From assembly GCF_035621135.1 (NCBI RefSeq), contig NZ_CP141728.1:868001-932000 (forward strand): DNA of 64,000 bases, read 5' to 3'. The notes under the pieces are model-generated. The model did not search any database, was not told the DNA's origin, and worked only from the letters and a program-made list of their open reading frames with translations. A program made the translations under genes and the position numbers. This DNA is from Sinanaerobacter sp. ZZT-01 (lineage in GTDB: Bacteria > Bacillota > Clostridia > Peptostreptococcales > Anaerovoracaceae). Below, piece by piece: positions 53,243 through 63,606 of the stretch (position 1 is its first letter; each line of letters starts with the position of its first letter).

Positions 53243-53314
53243 AGTCTGCCTCCCTTAAATTATCATGTACTCTATTATATCCGAAGCGGCTCTGTTTTTG
53301 CTATCTTTTTTTAC

Positions 53315-53357
53315 AAAAAAATAAGCTTCGGCGCAAAGAAAATACACCGAAGCTTAT
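53315..53357 (-). terminator. Terminator of groESL
   Basis: Perfect 11-bp stem ATAAGCTTCGG/CCGAAGCTTAT (53321-53331 with 53347-53357) followed on the minus strand by six T. Confidence 0.85.
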
Positions 53358-53403
53358 CGATTCTTTTTGTGTCAACAACAACCTGTCGTTAGTCAGTCTG
53401 ATC

Positions 53404-55334
<1,931 letters not shown>

Positions 55335-55385
55335 TTTAACAAACTCTCCTTTCGAATTATGTATTTTAATTCATTATTCACTCTG

Positions 55386-55412
55386 TTAGCACTCACCATT
55401 ATCGAGTGCTAA
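55386..55412 (-). promoter_or_regulatory. CIRCE operator (HrcA site)
   Basis: A perfect TTAGCACTC-N9-GAGTGCTAA, the canonical HrcA operator, between the groESL promoter and the groES start. It means heat-shock repression by HrcA; hrcA is not in the window. Confidence 0.97.
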
Positions 55413-55416
55413 CATT

Positions 55417-55445
55417 AATTTAATACACGAATACTCTGTTGTCAA
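55417..55445 (-). promoter_or_regulatory. Promoter of groESL
   Basis: Minus-strand TTGACA (55440-55445), 17 bases, TAAATT (55417-55422), immediately upstream of CIRCE. Confidence 0.75.
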
Positions 55446-55465
55446 TAGGAATTCTATATATTTTT

Positions 55466-55510
55466 AAAAAAAGAAGCTATTTTTCTTTTAAAAAACAGCT
55501 TCTTTATTTT
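55466..55510 (-). terminator. Terminator of acpP
   Basis: AAAGAAGCT pairs with AGCTTCTTT (55470-55478 with 55497-55505); A-rich and T-rich flanks on both sides. Confidence 0.7.
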
Positions 55511-55563
55511 ATTTTCTCTCACATATGTCTTTCATAAAAATAATATTTCCAAATTCGTCCATA

Positions 55564-55797
55564 TTATTCATTTGTTTTATCTTCTACGTATCTTACGATA
55601 TCACCAACACTTTCAAACTTCTCAGCCATTTCATCAGGAATCTCAATTTCAAATTCATCTTCAATTCCCATAATAATTTCGACCGCATCGAGGGAATCCG
55701 CCTCTAGGTCTTTCATAAGATGCGTGTTCATCGTTACATCGGCTTCATCCACACCCAACTGCTCTACTATGATTTCCTTAATTTTTTCAAATACCAT
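55564..55797 (-). CDS. acpP: Acyl carrier protein
   Basis: The 77-aa acidic protein has the phosphopantetheine-attachment serine in [14 protein letters not shown] (about residue 37). It carries growing acyl chains in fatty-acid and phospholipid synthesis. GGAGG is eight bases before the ATG at 55797. It is a single-gene unit here, not next to plsX or fab genes as in many Firmicutes. Confidence 0.95.
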   Translation of the reverse strand: MVFEKIKEIIVEQLGVDEADVTMNTHLMKDLEADSLDAVEIIMGIEDEFEIEIPDEMAEKFESVGDIVRYVEDKTNE

Positions 55798-55886
55798 ATA
55801 ATGTACCTCCAAATAGCATACGCTTCTATTGTTTTTTTGAATCTTGGTATCCTAACCCTAGGATTCTGTTTCATACGTCAAAATCC

Positions 55887-55915
55887 ATTATAAGCATACA
55901 CCCTATCGTCTGCAA
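55887..55915 (-). promoter_or_regulatory. Promoter of acpP
   Basis: TTGCAG (55910-55915), 17 bases, perfect TATAAT (55887-55892). The leader contains a short dyad ATCCTA/TAGGAT (55849-55864). Confidence 0.65.
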
Positions 55916-55972
55916 CCATTATTTAAAAATTATCGCAAAAAATAAGATACCAATCTTCCTCTCTGTACTCTT

Positions 55973-57955
55973 CTATTCGCCATTCTCTTCATTTAGAATC
56001 ATCCATTCTTCATAAATTTCCTCTAATTGCAATTTTAATTCTGCACAGCGTTGGTGATACTGTTTACTCTTCTCAAAATCAGAGAAAACAGCCTCCTTGC
56101 ACATCTCTTCTTCAATATTGGAAATTTCTTCTTCATGGGATGCAATTTGTTCTTCCAATTCATTCAATCTTTTTTCTCGGCGTCGTTTCGCCGCTTCTTT
56201 TTCCTTTGCAAGCTTGCGCTGCTCCAGTCTCTTTTCCTTATTGCTTTGTTCCTCAGTACTCACCTCAGAAGACTGTGCTGCACCTGTGTGTTTTGCTAAT
56301 TCATCCAAGTAATTTCTTCCTGAAGCAATTGATTGTTTCTTCTCTAGGTAATAATCATAGCCTCCGGCATACGTCGTCATGCCATTCTCGGACAGCTCAT
56401 AGATGTTGGAAGGTACTTTATTTAAGAAGTAGCGGTCATGTGATACCAAAAGAAGTGTACCCGGGAAGTCGATCAGTGCTTCTTCAAATACTTCTTTCGA
56501 TTCAATGTCCAAATGGTTGGTCGGTTCGTCCATCACTAAGACATTTGCACCGGAAAGCATCAATTTGAGCAATGCAAGTCTTGCTTTTTCTCCACCGCTC
56601 AACATACCAACCTGTTTAAATACCGTCTCTCCTCGAAATAAGAAACGCCCTAAAAGGGAGCGCAATTCTGTTTCACTGTATAAATGGTAATCATTATGCA
56701 GCTCTTCCAATACTGTATTCGTTCCACTCATCAGCTTTTGCTCCTGATCATAGTAACCAAATACAACATTATGCCCCACTTTTATTTGCCCCGTATCTGC
56801 CTGCAATTCTCCCATGATTATTTTAAGCAGCGACGTTTTTCCGATTCCGTTTGGTCCAACCAAGCAGATGCGATCTCCCTTTTTTATATCCATTTCCACA
56901 CCGGAAAATAGCTGTCTTCGCTCCGGACCGAATCCAAAGGATTTTGACAGGTCTTTTGCAAATATAACATCATTTCCACTTGAAAATTTTTCTTTAAAAT
57001 GGATTCGCATTTTGCCGAGTTTTGCTTCTGGCCGCTCAAGCTTTTCCACTTTATCTAACCGTTTTTCACGTGATTGAGCACGCTTTGCCAGCTTTTCCGT
57101 GCCATGCTGTTTAAATCTCCGGATCATTTCTTCTTGGCGTGCAATTTCTTTTTGCTGATTTTCATATTGACGCAAGGCATCTTCTTCCCGAAAGCGTTTT
57201 TTCTGGACATATTGTGTGTAATTTCCGTCATAAGTCATTAATTTATGGTGCTCAATTTCAAAAATTCGATTAACTGTTTGATCCAAAAAATAACGATCAT
57301 GAGAAATTAAAATAATTGTACCCGAGTACATTTTTAAATATTGTTCCAGCCATTTTAAGGTTCCAATATCCAAATGATTGGTGGGCTCGTCCAATAGAAG
57401 AATATCCGGTTTTCTTAAAAGCAATGCTGCCAGCGCAAGCCTTGTACGTTCTCCTCCGCTTAACAGTGAAATTTCTTTATCGAAAAATTCTTCTGGAAAA
57501 GCCATGCTATTTAGTATACCTTTTATTTCACTTTTATACCCATATCCGTTTCTATCCTTAAAAGCCTCTGCCATTTCATCATATTTATGCAGGAGCTTAT
57601 GTACATCCTCACCCTTTGCAGATTGATCTGCAATTTCCTGCGAAAGCTCAGAAAGTTCTTTTTCCATTGCAATCACATCTCCAAAAATAGCCAGCATTTC
57701 TTCATAAACAGTTTTTTCTGATTCAAACTGATCTTTTTGTTTTAAATACCCAAAGGTTGTACTATCTGACACAAAAAAGTCGCCTTCATCATGATGCAAT
57801 TCTCTTGCCAATATATTAAGTAAAGTCGTTTTCCCCGCACCGTTTGCTCCGACAATACCAATACGATCCCCCTTATTGACATGGAAAGAAAGCCCTGCCA
57901 GTACAGGCTCGATACCATATCGCTTTGTTAAATTATTCGCTGATACTACAATCAT
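55973..57955 (-). CDS. ABC-F family ATPase
   Basis: The 660-aa soluble protein has two ABC ATPase domains. Walker A motifs are GANGAGKTT near 37 and GPNGIGKTS near 365, signatures LSGGERTR and LSGGEKAR, with MDEPTNHLDIESKEV. A charged inter-domain linker is followed by a C-terminal coiled coil (about 560-650). No membrane part is present. ABC-F proteins act on the ribosome, as translation factors or antibiotic-protection proteins; motifs alone do not separate these. It is single and divergent from rex. Confidence 0.9.
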   Translation of the reverse strand: MIVVSANNLTKRYGIEPVLAGLSFHVNKGDRIGIVGANGAGKTTLLNILARELHHDEGDFFVSDSTTFGYLKQKDQFESEKTVYEEMLAIFGDVIAMEKELSELSQEIADQSAKGEDVHKLLHKYDEMAEAFKDRNGYGYKSEIKGILNSMAFPEEFFDKEISLLSGGERTRLALAALLLRKPDILLLDEPTNHLDIGTLKWLEQYLKMYSGTIILISHDRYFLDQTVNRIFEIEHHKLMTYDGNYTQYVQKKRFREEDALRQYENQQKEIARQEEMIRRFKQHGTEKLAKRAQSREKRLDKVEKLERPEAKLGKMRIHFKEKFSSGNDVIFAKDLSKSFGFGPERRQLFSGVEMDIKKGDRICLVGPNGIGKTSLLKIIMGELQADTGQIKVGHNVVFGYYDQEQKLMSGTNTVLEELHNDYHLYSETELRSLLGRFLFRGETVFKQVGMLSGGEKARLALLKLMLSGANVLVMDEPTNHLDIESKEVFEEALIDFPGTLLLVSHDRYFLNKVPSNIYELSENGMTTYAGGYDYYLEKKQSIASGRNYLDELAKHTGAAQSSEVSTEEQSNKEKRLEQRKLAKEKEAAKRRREKRLNELEEQIASHEEEISNIEEEMCKEAVFSDFEKSKQYHQRCAELKLQLEEIYEEWMILNEENGE

Positions 57956-58026
57956 AGTTTTTCCTCATTTTATACTTTTTTAGCATGGAATTTACCAGCT
58001 AAGATTTTATTTTATCATTATTTTTA

Positions 58027-58055
58027 TTGTATCGCCAGTACTTAAATGCTATAAT
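58027..58055 (+). promoter_or_regulatory. Promoter of rex
   Basis: TTGTAT (58027-58032), 17 bases, perfect TATAAT (58050-58055). The leader is about 125 bases; no clear Rex operator was seen in it. Confidence 0.55.
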
Positions 58056-58186
58056 AAGGGTGAAGTTGTGTTTATTTTTACAAAAAGGATACAAACTATA
58101 ATGGCACACATAGTTATATTGTGCTTTTTTTATCAAAAAAAACAATGCATAATATAGGAATATGTCTGCTGAAATGGAGAAAAAGA

Positions 58187-58819
58187 ATGAAAGACAATGG
58201 AAAAATCTCAAAGGCAGTAATCAAACGCCTTCCAAGATACCGAAGGTATCTTGAAGAATTAATGAAAAAGGACATTGACCGGATTTCTTCTAATGATTTA
58301 AGTAAACTAATCGGCTACACCGCATCACAAATTCGACAAGATTTAAATAATTTCGGCGGATTCGGGCAACAAGGCTACGGCTACAATATCAAAGGTCTTT
58401 ACACACAAATCGGTAATATATTAGGGTTAGATCAAGAATATAAAATGATTATTGTGGGATGCGGCAACCTAGGTCAGGCGCTTGCCAATTACACGCATTA
58501 TTATAAAGCCGGCTTCATCGTTTGCGGAATGTTTGATATCAATCCAAGACTCATCGGTCTGCGGATCAATGATATTGAAGTCATGGATTCCAATACGTTA
58601 GAAGCTTATTTAGAAGAAAATCAAATTGATATCGGTATCATCTGCACAAACAAAGACAGTGCACAAGAAATAGCGAACAAACTAATTTTAGGTCAAGTCA
58701 AGGGAATATGGAATTTTGCGCCAATGGACTTGGATGTCGGAGACAGCATTGCTTTAGAAAATGTACATTTGAGTGACAGCTTACATTCTTTAGCATACCA
58801 CATCAACCATATGGAGTAA
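58187..58819 (+). CDS. rex: Redox-sensing transcriptional repressor Rex
   Basis: The 210-aa protein has an N-terminal winged helix (KRLPRYRRYLEELMKKDIDR, YTASQIRQDLNNFGGFGQQG) and a Rossmann domain with the NAD(H)-binding IIVGCGNLGQALANY near 88. Rex represses fermentation and electron-transfer genes when NADH is low. The frame extends 22 codons upstream, but GGAG seven bases ahead fixes the ATG at 58187. It ends at a strong terminator shared with the convergent ferredoxin gene. Confidence 0.96.
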   Translation: MKDNGKISKAVIKRLPRYRRYLEELMKKDIDRISSNDLSKLIGYTASQIRQDLNNFGGFGQQGYGYNIKGLYTQIGNILGLDQEYKMIIVGCGNLGQALANYTHYYKAGFIVCGMFDINPRLIGLRINDIEVMDSNTLEAYLEENQIDIGIICTNKDSAQEIANKLILGQVKGIWNFAPMDLDVGDSIALENVHLSDSLHSLAYHINHME

Positions 58820-58824
58820 TCATA

Positions 58825-58860
58825 AAAAAATAACCGTTTCACTTGAAACGGTTATTTTTG
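58825..58860. terminator. Bidirectional terminator between rex and ferredoxin
   Basis: Perfect 15-bp arms (58826-58840 with 58845-58859) around a 4-base loop; A-rich and T-rich ends serve both strands. Confidence 0.9.
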
Positions 58861-58877
58861 TTCTCTATTGGATACAA

Positions 58878-59048
58878 TTACTGCTGTGCCGGAGCATCTA
58901 CAGGACATGCATTTGCACAAGCACCACATTCGATGCAAGTTTCAGCATTAATCTCATATTTGCCATCACCTTCAGAGATTGCATCTACAGGACATTCTGC
59001 TACACAAGCTCCACAGCTGATACAAGCTTCACTAATTACATATGCCAT
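58878..59048 (-). CDS. 2[4Fe-4S] ferredoxin
   Basis: A 56-aa clostridial-type ferredoxin with two CxxCxxCxxxCP motifs: CISCGACVAECPVDA (residues 9-23) and CIECGACANACPVDA (38-52). It is the main low-potential electron carrier of anaerobic fermentation. AAAGGAGG precedes the ATG at 59048. It is a single gene convergent with rex. Confidence 0.97.
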   Translation of the reverse strand: MAYVISEACISCGACVAECPVDAISEGDGKYEINAETCIECGACANACPVDAPAQQ

Positions 59049-59220
59049 AATTTAATTCCTCCTTTGTTATGTTTTAAAGTAAGTACCGTTATTATAGCAG
59101 ATCGCCTTCAATTTAACAATAATATTTTGTCAGAAAGCATAAATTCTTGTTAAGATTATTTCTACAGAAGGAGCCATGCTCTCTTAACGAATTTTCTCCT
59201 TATATGATGAAGAAAGTGCG

Positions 59221-60033
59221 GTGAATATGAAAATTTATGGTTTAGTAGGGAAAAGCGGAACCGGAAAAAGCTTTCAAGCAATGACACTCTGTCGTAAGCG
59301 TAACATAGAGGCAATCATTGATGACGGACTATTTATTTACGGAACCGGCATTCAAGCCGGAATATCCGCAAAACGACAAGCAACAAAGATAGGCGCTGTA
59401 AAAACTGCACTTTTTTCAAATGAAGCACACCGGCTAGAGGTAAGTGAAAAAATAAAGGAACTTCAGCCTACCAGTCTCCTTATCTTAGGAACGTCTGAAA
59501 AAATGATTTTACGCATTACCGATCGTTTGGAGCTTCCCTCTGTCTCCGAATTTATTTCTATCGAAGCAATTACAACAATATCTCAACGACAAGCAGCAAA
59601 AAAACAGCGGCAAGAACTTGGGAAACATGTTATACCAGCTCCCACGTTCCAAGTGAAGCGGCAATTCTCCGGATATTTTTTAGACCCTATGCGAATTTTT
59701 AGGGGAAAGACTCCTGAACGGCCTTCTTTTAATGAAAAAACTGTAGTTCGTCCTACCTACAGCTATCTGGGTGATTACTCTATCTCTGATCGTGTCATAT
59801 CAGAAATTGTAGGTTATATCGCTGCACAAAGCTCCGGAATTGCCTCTGTCTTGCGGATAGCAGTTCATAATGCTCCGGATGGTTTGAGCATTCGAGTTCC
59901 GATTTATGCAAAATTCGAAACTAACATGCTGCAAACTGCCAAACAATTTCAAAAAAACATTGCTTCCGAAGTAGAAAAAATGACTGCATTTAATATTATG
60001 TACGTAGATATTGAGATTCGCGGCTTAAAATAG
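59221..60033 (+). CDS. P-loop NTPase fused to an Asp23/Gls24 domain
   Basis: The 270-aa protein has an N-terminal P-loop (GLVGKSGTGKSFQ at about 8-20) and kinase-like fold features (AIIDDGLFIYG, LLILGTSEKM). From about 178 a complete Asp23/Gls24 (DUF322) domain follows (YSISDRVISEIVGYIAAQSS, GLSIRVPIYAKF, VDIEIRGLK). Asp23 proteins are envelope-stress and membrane-associated scaffolds; the fused NTPase is of unknown role. Start is GTG at 59221 or ATG at 59227, neither with a strong ribosome site. Confidence 0.75.
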   Translation: MNMKIYGLVGKSGTGKSFQAMTLCRKRNIEAIIDDGLFIYGTGIQAGISAKRQATKIGAVKTALFSNEAHRLEVSEKIKELQPTSLLILGTSEKMILRITDRLELPSVSEFISIEAITTISQRQAAKKQRQELGKHVIPAPTFQVKRQFSGYFLDPMRIFRGKTPERPSFNEKTVVRPTYSYLGDYSISDRVISEIVGYIAAQSSGIASVLRIAVHNAPDGLSIRVPIYAKFETNMLQTAKQFQKNIASEVEKMTAFNIMYVDIEIRGLK

Positions 60034-60102
60034 GATTGATTTTATTGCACTTAAAAGATAGAATTAAAATAAAATGAATATCGCAGAAAAGGATAAATCG
60101 TT

Positions 60103-60807
60103 ATGTTTCAACATTTACTGGGACCAATTGTCAACGGAATCACCATTATTGTCTGTGCCCTTTTAGGGTGCTTTGTATTAAAAGGGCTGCCGAAACGTTT
60201 TCAGGACATAACAAATAAAGCGCTTGGTCTAAGTGTTTTTTTTATAGGGATTAGCGGCTCGTTGCAGAATCAAAGAATTATACTCTTGATTCTCTCTTTA
60301 GTCCTAGGGAGTGCCCTCGGCGAACTCATCGATATTGACAAACAAATGACTCGCATCGGTAAATGGGCAGAAAATGCAATGGGTTTTGGAGAAGGAAATT
60401 TTTCAAAAGGTTTTGTAACCGCCAGTGTCATTTTTTGTACCGGTTCTATGGCCGTGATCGGCGGTATGAACAGCGGACTTCAAGGGAACCACGATATGCT
60501 GTATGCAAAATCCATATTAGACGGAGTATTCTCTATCATGTTTGCTTCCTCACTCGGTATCGGTGTAGCTTTTTCATCCATCCCTGTTTTTTTATATGAA
60601 GCTGCCATTGCACTCTGTTCCGGTCTGGTAAAAGACCTGATGACACCGGAAATTATTACAGAAATGTCGGCAGTCGGCAGTTTAATCATTGCAGCCATCG
60701 GTATCAATTTTATTTTGGACAAGCCACAAATTAAAGTTGCAAATATGATTCCTGCTATGTTTTTACCGTGGCTTTTTATCGCAATAGAAACAGCATTCGA
60801 TTTATAA
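60103..60807 (+). CDS. DUF554 membrane protein
   Basis: The 234-aa polytopic protein fits DUF554 (YdfK/YqgA type): GPIVNGITIIVCALLGCFV at the N-terminus, GSALGELIDID near 70, and FCTGSMAVIGGMNSGLQGNH near 110. Function of the family is not established; transport is likely from its six or seven helices. It follows the P-loop/Asp23 gene by 69 bases and may be co-transcribed. Confidence 0.85.
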   Translation: MFQHLLGPIVNGITIIVCALLGCFVLKGLPKRFQDITNKALGLSVFFIGISGSLQNQRIILLILSLVLGSALGELIDIDKQMTRIGKWAENAMGFGEGNFSKGFVTASVIFCTGSMAVIGGMNSGLQGNHDMLYAKSILDGVFSIMFASSLGIGVAFSSIPVFLYEAAIALCSGLVKDLMTPEIITEMSAVGSLIIAAIGINFILDKPQIKVANMIPAMFLPWLFIAIETAFDL

Positions 60808-60825
60808 AAAAACAGATAATAAATC

Positions 60826-60941
60826 AAAAAGAGGAACTCATTTGTCTCCACTTTTACTTCGAACCTATAAATGCCATCCCGTCGATCGGGGTCATTTACG
60901 ATGAAGTAAAATCCATGAAAACAAATCGGTTCCTCTTTTTT
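60826..60941. repeat. 116-base multi-step hairpin, bidirectional terminator or small RNA
   Basis: Nested stems pair in register: 60826-60837 with 60929-60940 (AAAAAGAGGAAC), 60840-60845 with 60921-60926, 60852-60860 with 60903-60911, 60869-60873 with 60893-60897, and a CCG/CGG tip. A- and T-runs at the ends allow termination of the DUF554 gene and of tsaD. It is far longer than other terminators in the window. Confidence 0.65.
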
Positions 60942-60955
60942 ATTAAGATTTATCT

Positions 60956-61972
60956 CTACAAGGGTAAATTCGGACAGGCATCCAAGGTCAGATCATTTAC
61001 AAGACCTTCCTGATACTTATAATAAGCCGCACAAGCTATCATCGCTGCATTATCCGTGCAAAGGATAGGAGAAGGTGCATAAAGTGTAATTCCCTCTCTT
61101 TTGCACCCCTCAGACAGGTCTTTTCTCAATCTGCTGTTTGCCGCGACCCCGCCGGCTAATACAATTTTCTTTTTTCCGCATGTTTTTGCAGCCAAAATTG
61201 CTTTGTCAACAATCACATCAACGACAGCCTGCTGAAAACTGGCTGCAACGTCCGCAGCATGAATTTCTGTCCCTCTTTGTTTCTCCGCATTCAAATAGTT
61301 TAGGACACTGGTCTTTAAGCCGCTGAAGCTAAAATCCAAGCTGCCTTTTTCTAAATAGACTCGCTTGAATTCAATGGCTTTTGCATCCCCCTCTTTTGCA
61401 ATTTTATCAATTTTAGGTCCTCCCGGATAACCCAATCCTAAGACACGTGCTACTTTATCAAAGGCTTCTCCTGCCGCATCGTCTCTCGTCCTTCCCAAAA
61501 CCTCATATTCATTATAACCTCTTACATCCACGATATGCGTATGGCCACCTGATACGACAAGTGCTAAAAATGGGGGTTCCAACTCCGTATGTTCAATAAA
61601 ATTTGCACTGATATGTCCTTGAATGTGATGCACACCCACTAAAGGCTTCCTCAATGAAAAGGCTATCGCCTTCGCCGTTGCCAGCCCGATCAACAATGCA
61701 CCGACTAGCCCCGGGCCATAAGTCACACCAATTGCATCAATCTCTTCAAGCGACACCTCCGCTTCCTCTAAAGCTTGTTGCAATACCCCGTTGATATTCT
61801 CTAGATGGTGCCTTGCTGCAATTTCCGGCACAACACCTCCAAAAACTTGATGTACTTTTATCTGAGAGGAAATCACATTTGACAACACGGTTCTTCCACC
61901 TTGCAAAATTGCGACAGAAGTCTCATCGCAACTGCTTTCAATCCCCATCGTTATCCATTTTCCATCCTTCAT
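60956..61972 (-). CDS. tsaD: tRNA N6-threonylcarbamoyladenosine transferase TsaD
   Basis: The 338-aa ASKHA-fold protein has [13 protein letters not shown] near the N-terminus, the metal-binding HHIQGHI near 110, SGGHTHIV near 135 and [11 protein letters not shown] near 270. With TsaB and TsaE it moves threonylcarbamoyl to A37 of ANN-decoding tRNAs. An 18-codon upstream extension has no ribosome site; AAAGGG fits the ATG at 61972. It ends the tsaE-tsaB-rimI-small gene-tsaD series. Confidence 0.96.
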   Translation of the reverse strand: MKDGKWITMGIESSCDETSVAILQGGRTVLSNVISSQIKVHQVFGGVVPEIAARHHLENINGVLQQALEEAEVSLEEIDAIGVTYGPGLVGALLIGLATAKAIAFSLRKPLVGVHHIQGHISANFIEHTELEPPFLALVVSGGHTHIVDVRGYNEYEVLGRTRDDAAGEAFDKVARVLGLGYPGGPKIDKIAKEGDAKAIEFKRVYLEKGSLDFSFSGLKTSVLNYLNAEKQRGTEIHAADVAASFQQAVVDVIVDKAILAAKTCGKKKIVLAGGVAANSRLRKDLSEGCKREGITLYAPSPILCTDNAAMIACAAYYKYQEGLVNDLTLDACPNLPL

Positions 61973-62029
61973 TTCTATTTCCCTTTCTAAGCAGGTCAAT
62001 GGAATTCCCTCTCGCCATGGAATCAAGCT

Positions 62030-62260
62030 TTAACGGCTGCTGGTAAATTGACCCTGCATCTTCAAAAGGCATTGATTATCCGCGGTCATATGCCTGCAAT
62101 TCTCACAGGACTGGTAATCACTCATGTTAAATACAGTCACATCTCCACGCCGTGTAAATCGGCTGCAATAAGATGACGTTGAATAAAAGTCCTGATCATT
62201 TGGATAATAATCCTGATCGTTTGTATAGTAATCATCTCCTGAAGTGATATTCCATCTCAT
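62030..62260 (-). CDS. Small hypothetical protein in the t6A gene set
   Basis: The 76-aa protein has a Tyr/Asp/Asn-rich N-terminus with a near-repeat (YYTNDQDYYPNDQDFYS) and a C-terminal QSCENCRHMTADNQCLLKM with three cysteines, possibly a metal site. GGAGG lies seven bases before the ATG. A hairpin GCCGAG/CTCGGC (62273-62294) lies directly upstream of that ribosome site. I recognise no family. It lies between rimI and tsaD. Confidence 0.6.
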   Translation of the reverse strand: MRWNITSGDDYYTNDQDYYPNDQDFYSTSSYCSRFTRRGDVTVFNMSDYQSCENCRHMTADNQCLLKMQGQFTSSR

Positions 62261-62375
62261 TTTTTTCCTCCTCTGCCGAGAAGTATGACCTCGGCTATAC
62301 GTAACTTAAAAAATTTTCATTTTAAAATTAGTATAGCTTACTGCCTTTTTTCTATTCTTTTTTTTAAATTTATCA

Positions 62376-62843
62376 TTAAACTTTCATCGGTTCACCTTTG
62401 GTATGTCTCCAAAGAATTAATGCATCTTCTCCATTATTCTCATAGTATGCTTTTCGTCTTCCTGCCTCTTTAAAACCAAACTGCCCATAAAGTGTCAAAG
62501 CAGCTTGATTGGATGGACGAACCTCTAATGTATGGCTAAGAACACCTTTTTCCTTACAACAATCAAAAAGATGGGAAAGCATAGCATGTCCAACTCCTTT
62601 TTTGCGATAATCGGGATTGACTGCGACATGGGTAATATGTCCTTCGTCTAAAATAATCCAGGAACCAACGTATCCAATCAGCTTTCCTTGTATTTCTGCT
62701 ACTATATAAAACGCCAATTCATTACTTACGATCTCATCATGAAATGAATCCACACTCCATGGCATCGCAAAACTCATTTGATCCAATTTCGCCATTTCCT
62801 TGATGTCACGTTCCTCAGCCTCTCGAATCAAAATTTCATTCAT
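62376..62843 (-). CDS. rimI: Ribosomal-protein-alanine N-acetyltransferase RimI
   Basis: The 155-aa GNAT acetyltransferase has the acetyl-CoA motif ITHVAVNPDYRKKGVGHAML near 70 and LEVRPSNQAALTLYGQFGF near 105, typical of RimI. It acetylates the N-terminal alanine of ribosomal protein S18. AAGGAG is eight bases before the ATG at 62843, which overlaps the tsaB stop by eight bases. The tsaB-rimI linkage is common in Firmicutes. Confidence 0.93.
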   Translation of the reverse strand: MNEILIREAEERDIKEMAKLDQMSFAMPWSVDSFHDEIVSNELAFYIVAEIQGKLIGYVGSWIILDEGHITHVAVNPDYRKKGVGHAMLSHLFDCCKEKGVLSHTLEVRPSNQAALTLYGQFGFKEAGRRKAYYENNGEDALILWRHTKGEPMKV

Positions 62844-63606
62844 GCACGAGTCTCCTTTTTGCCTCATCTAATTTTCTTTGTGCTTCTGCCTGCCGTAAAT
62901 AAACAGGTTTAACCTGAAATAAATTCTGTGCTTTTCCTTGCTCCCAAAGTTTGTATCCCAGCGCTGCAACGGAAGATGCTCTTTGATAGCGCAACTCTTC
63001 AGGTGCAAAGGACACATGGAGACGTGAAGTTGCGGATGCTGTGTTCTGCATACGTACCCACTCTTCTATTTTATCTTTATAAACAGAAATGCCGTCTCCA
63101 AAAAACAAAATCTCATTTTTCTCTGTTTTTCTCATGGCCGTCTTGATCCGCTCCAGAAACTCTTCCAATGCATAAGCACCATCCGGAACCAGCTGTGTGC
63201 AACCCCCCTGTTCTTCCCAAAGGTATGCTCCTGTATATATTTGGCTCCTTCTTGCATCAAAAATCGGACACAACACCCTTTTTTCATCTACAGTGCTGTA
63301 TGCAAAAGCTTTTAAGGTCGGCACACATACAATGTTCAAGTTCAAAGTCTGTGCCAGTGCTTTTGCCGTCGACATGCCGATTCGAATTCCTGTAAAAGAG
63401 CCGGGACCTTCCGACACGGCAATACCGCCAATCTCCTTTAAGTCTAGACCGCATTTTGCAAGCAAACGTTCAATCATAGGGACCAAAAGACGCAGGTGAT
63501 TCAGCGTTTCATCGCAGTGTTCCTCCCAAATCTTCCTATTTTCATTTATAATTGCTACTGATGCATTCGCACCCGTTGTTTCAATTGCCAATAAATTCAT
63601 ATTCAT
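62836..63606 (-). CDS. tsaB: TsaB, t6A synthesis scaffold protein
   Basis: The 256-aa protein is the TsaD-like partner without the metal-binding HxxxH. It shows LLAIETTGANASVAI at the N-terminus, SEGPGSFTGIRIGMSTAKAL near 68 and FDARRSQIYTGAY near 117. It dimerises with TsaD. It overlaps tsaE by four bases (ATGA) and rimI by eight, so translation is coupled. Confidence 0.95.
   Translation of the reverse strand: MNMNLLAIETTGANASVAIINENRKIWEEHCDETLNHLRLLVPMIERLLAKCGLDLKEIGGIAVSEGPGSFTGIRIGMSTAKALAQTLNLNIVCVPTLKAFAYSTVDEKRVLCPIFDARRSQIYTGAYLWEEQGGCTQLVPDGAYALEEFLERIKTAMRKTEKNEILFFGDGISVYKDKIEEWVRMQNTASATSRLHVSFAPEELRYQRASSVAALGYKLWEQGKAQNLFQVKPVYLRQAEAQRKLDEAKRRLVHE

Noticed and set aside
55849-55864. 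FapR-type operator in the acpP leader
   Set aside because: ATCCTA/TAGGAT is a short dyad but does not match a FapR site well enough, and no other fatty-acid gene is present to compare.
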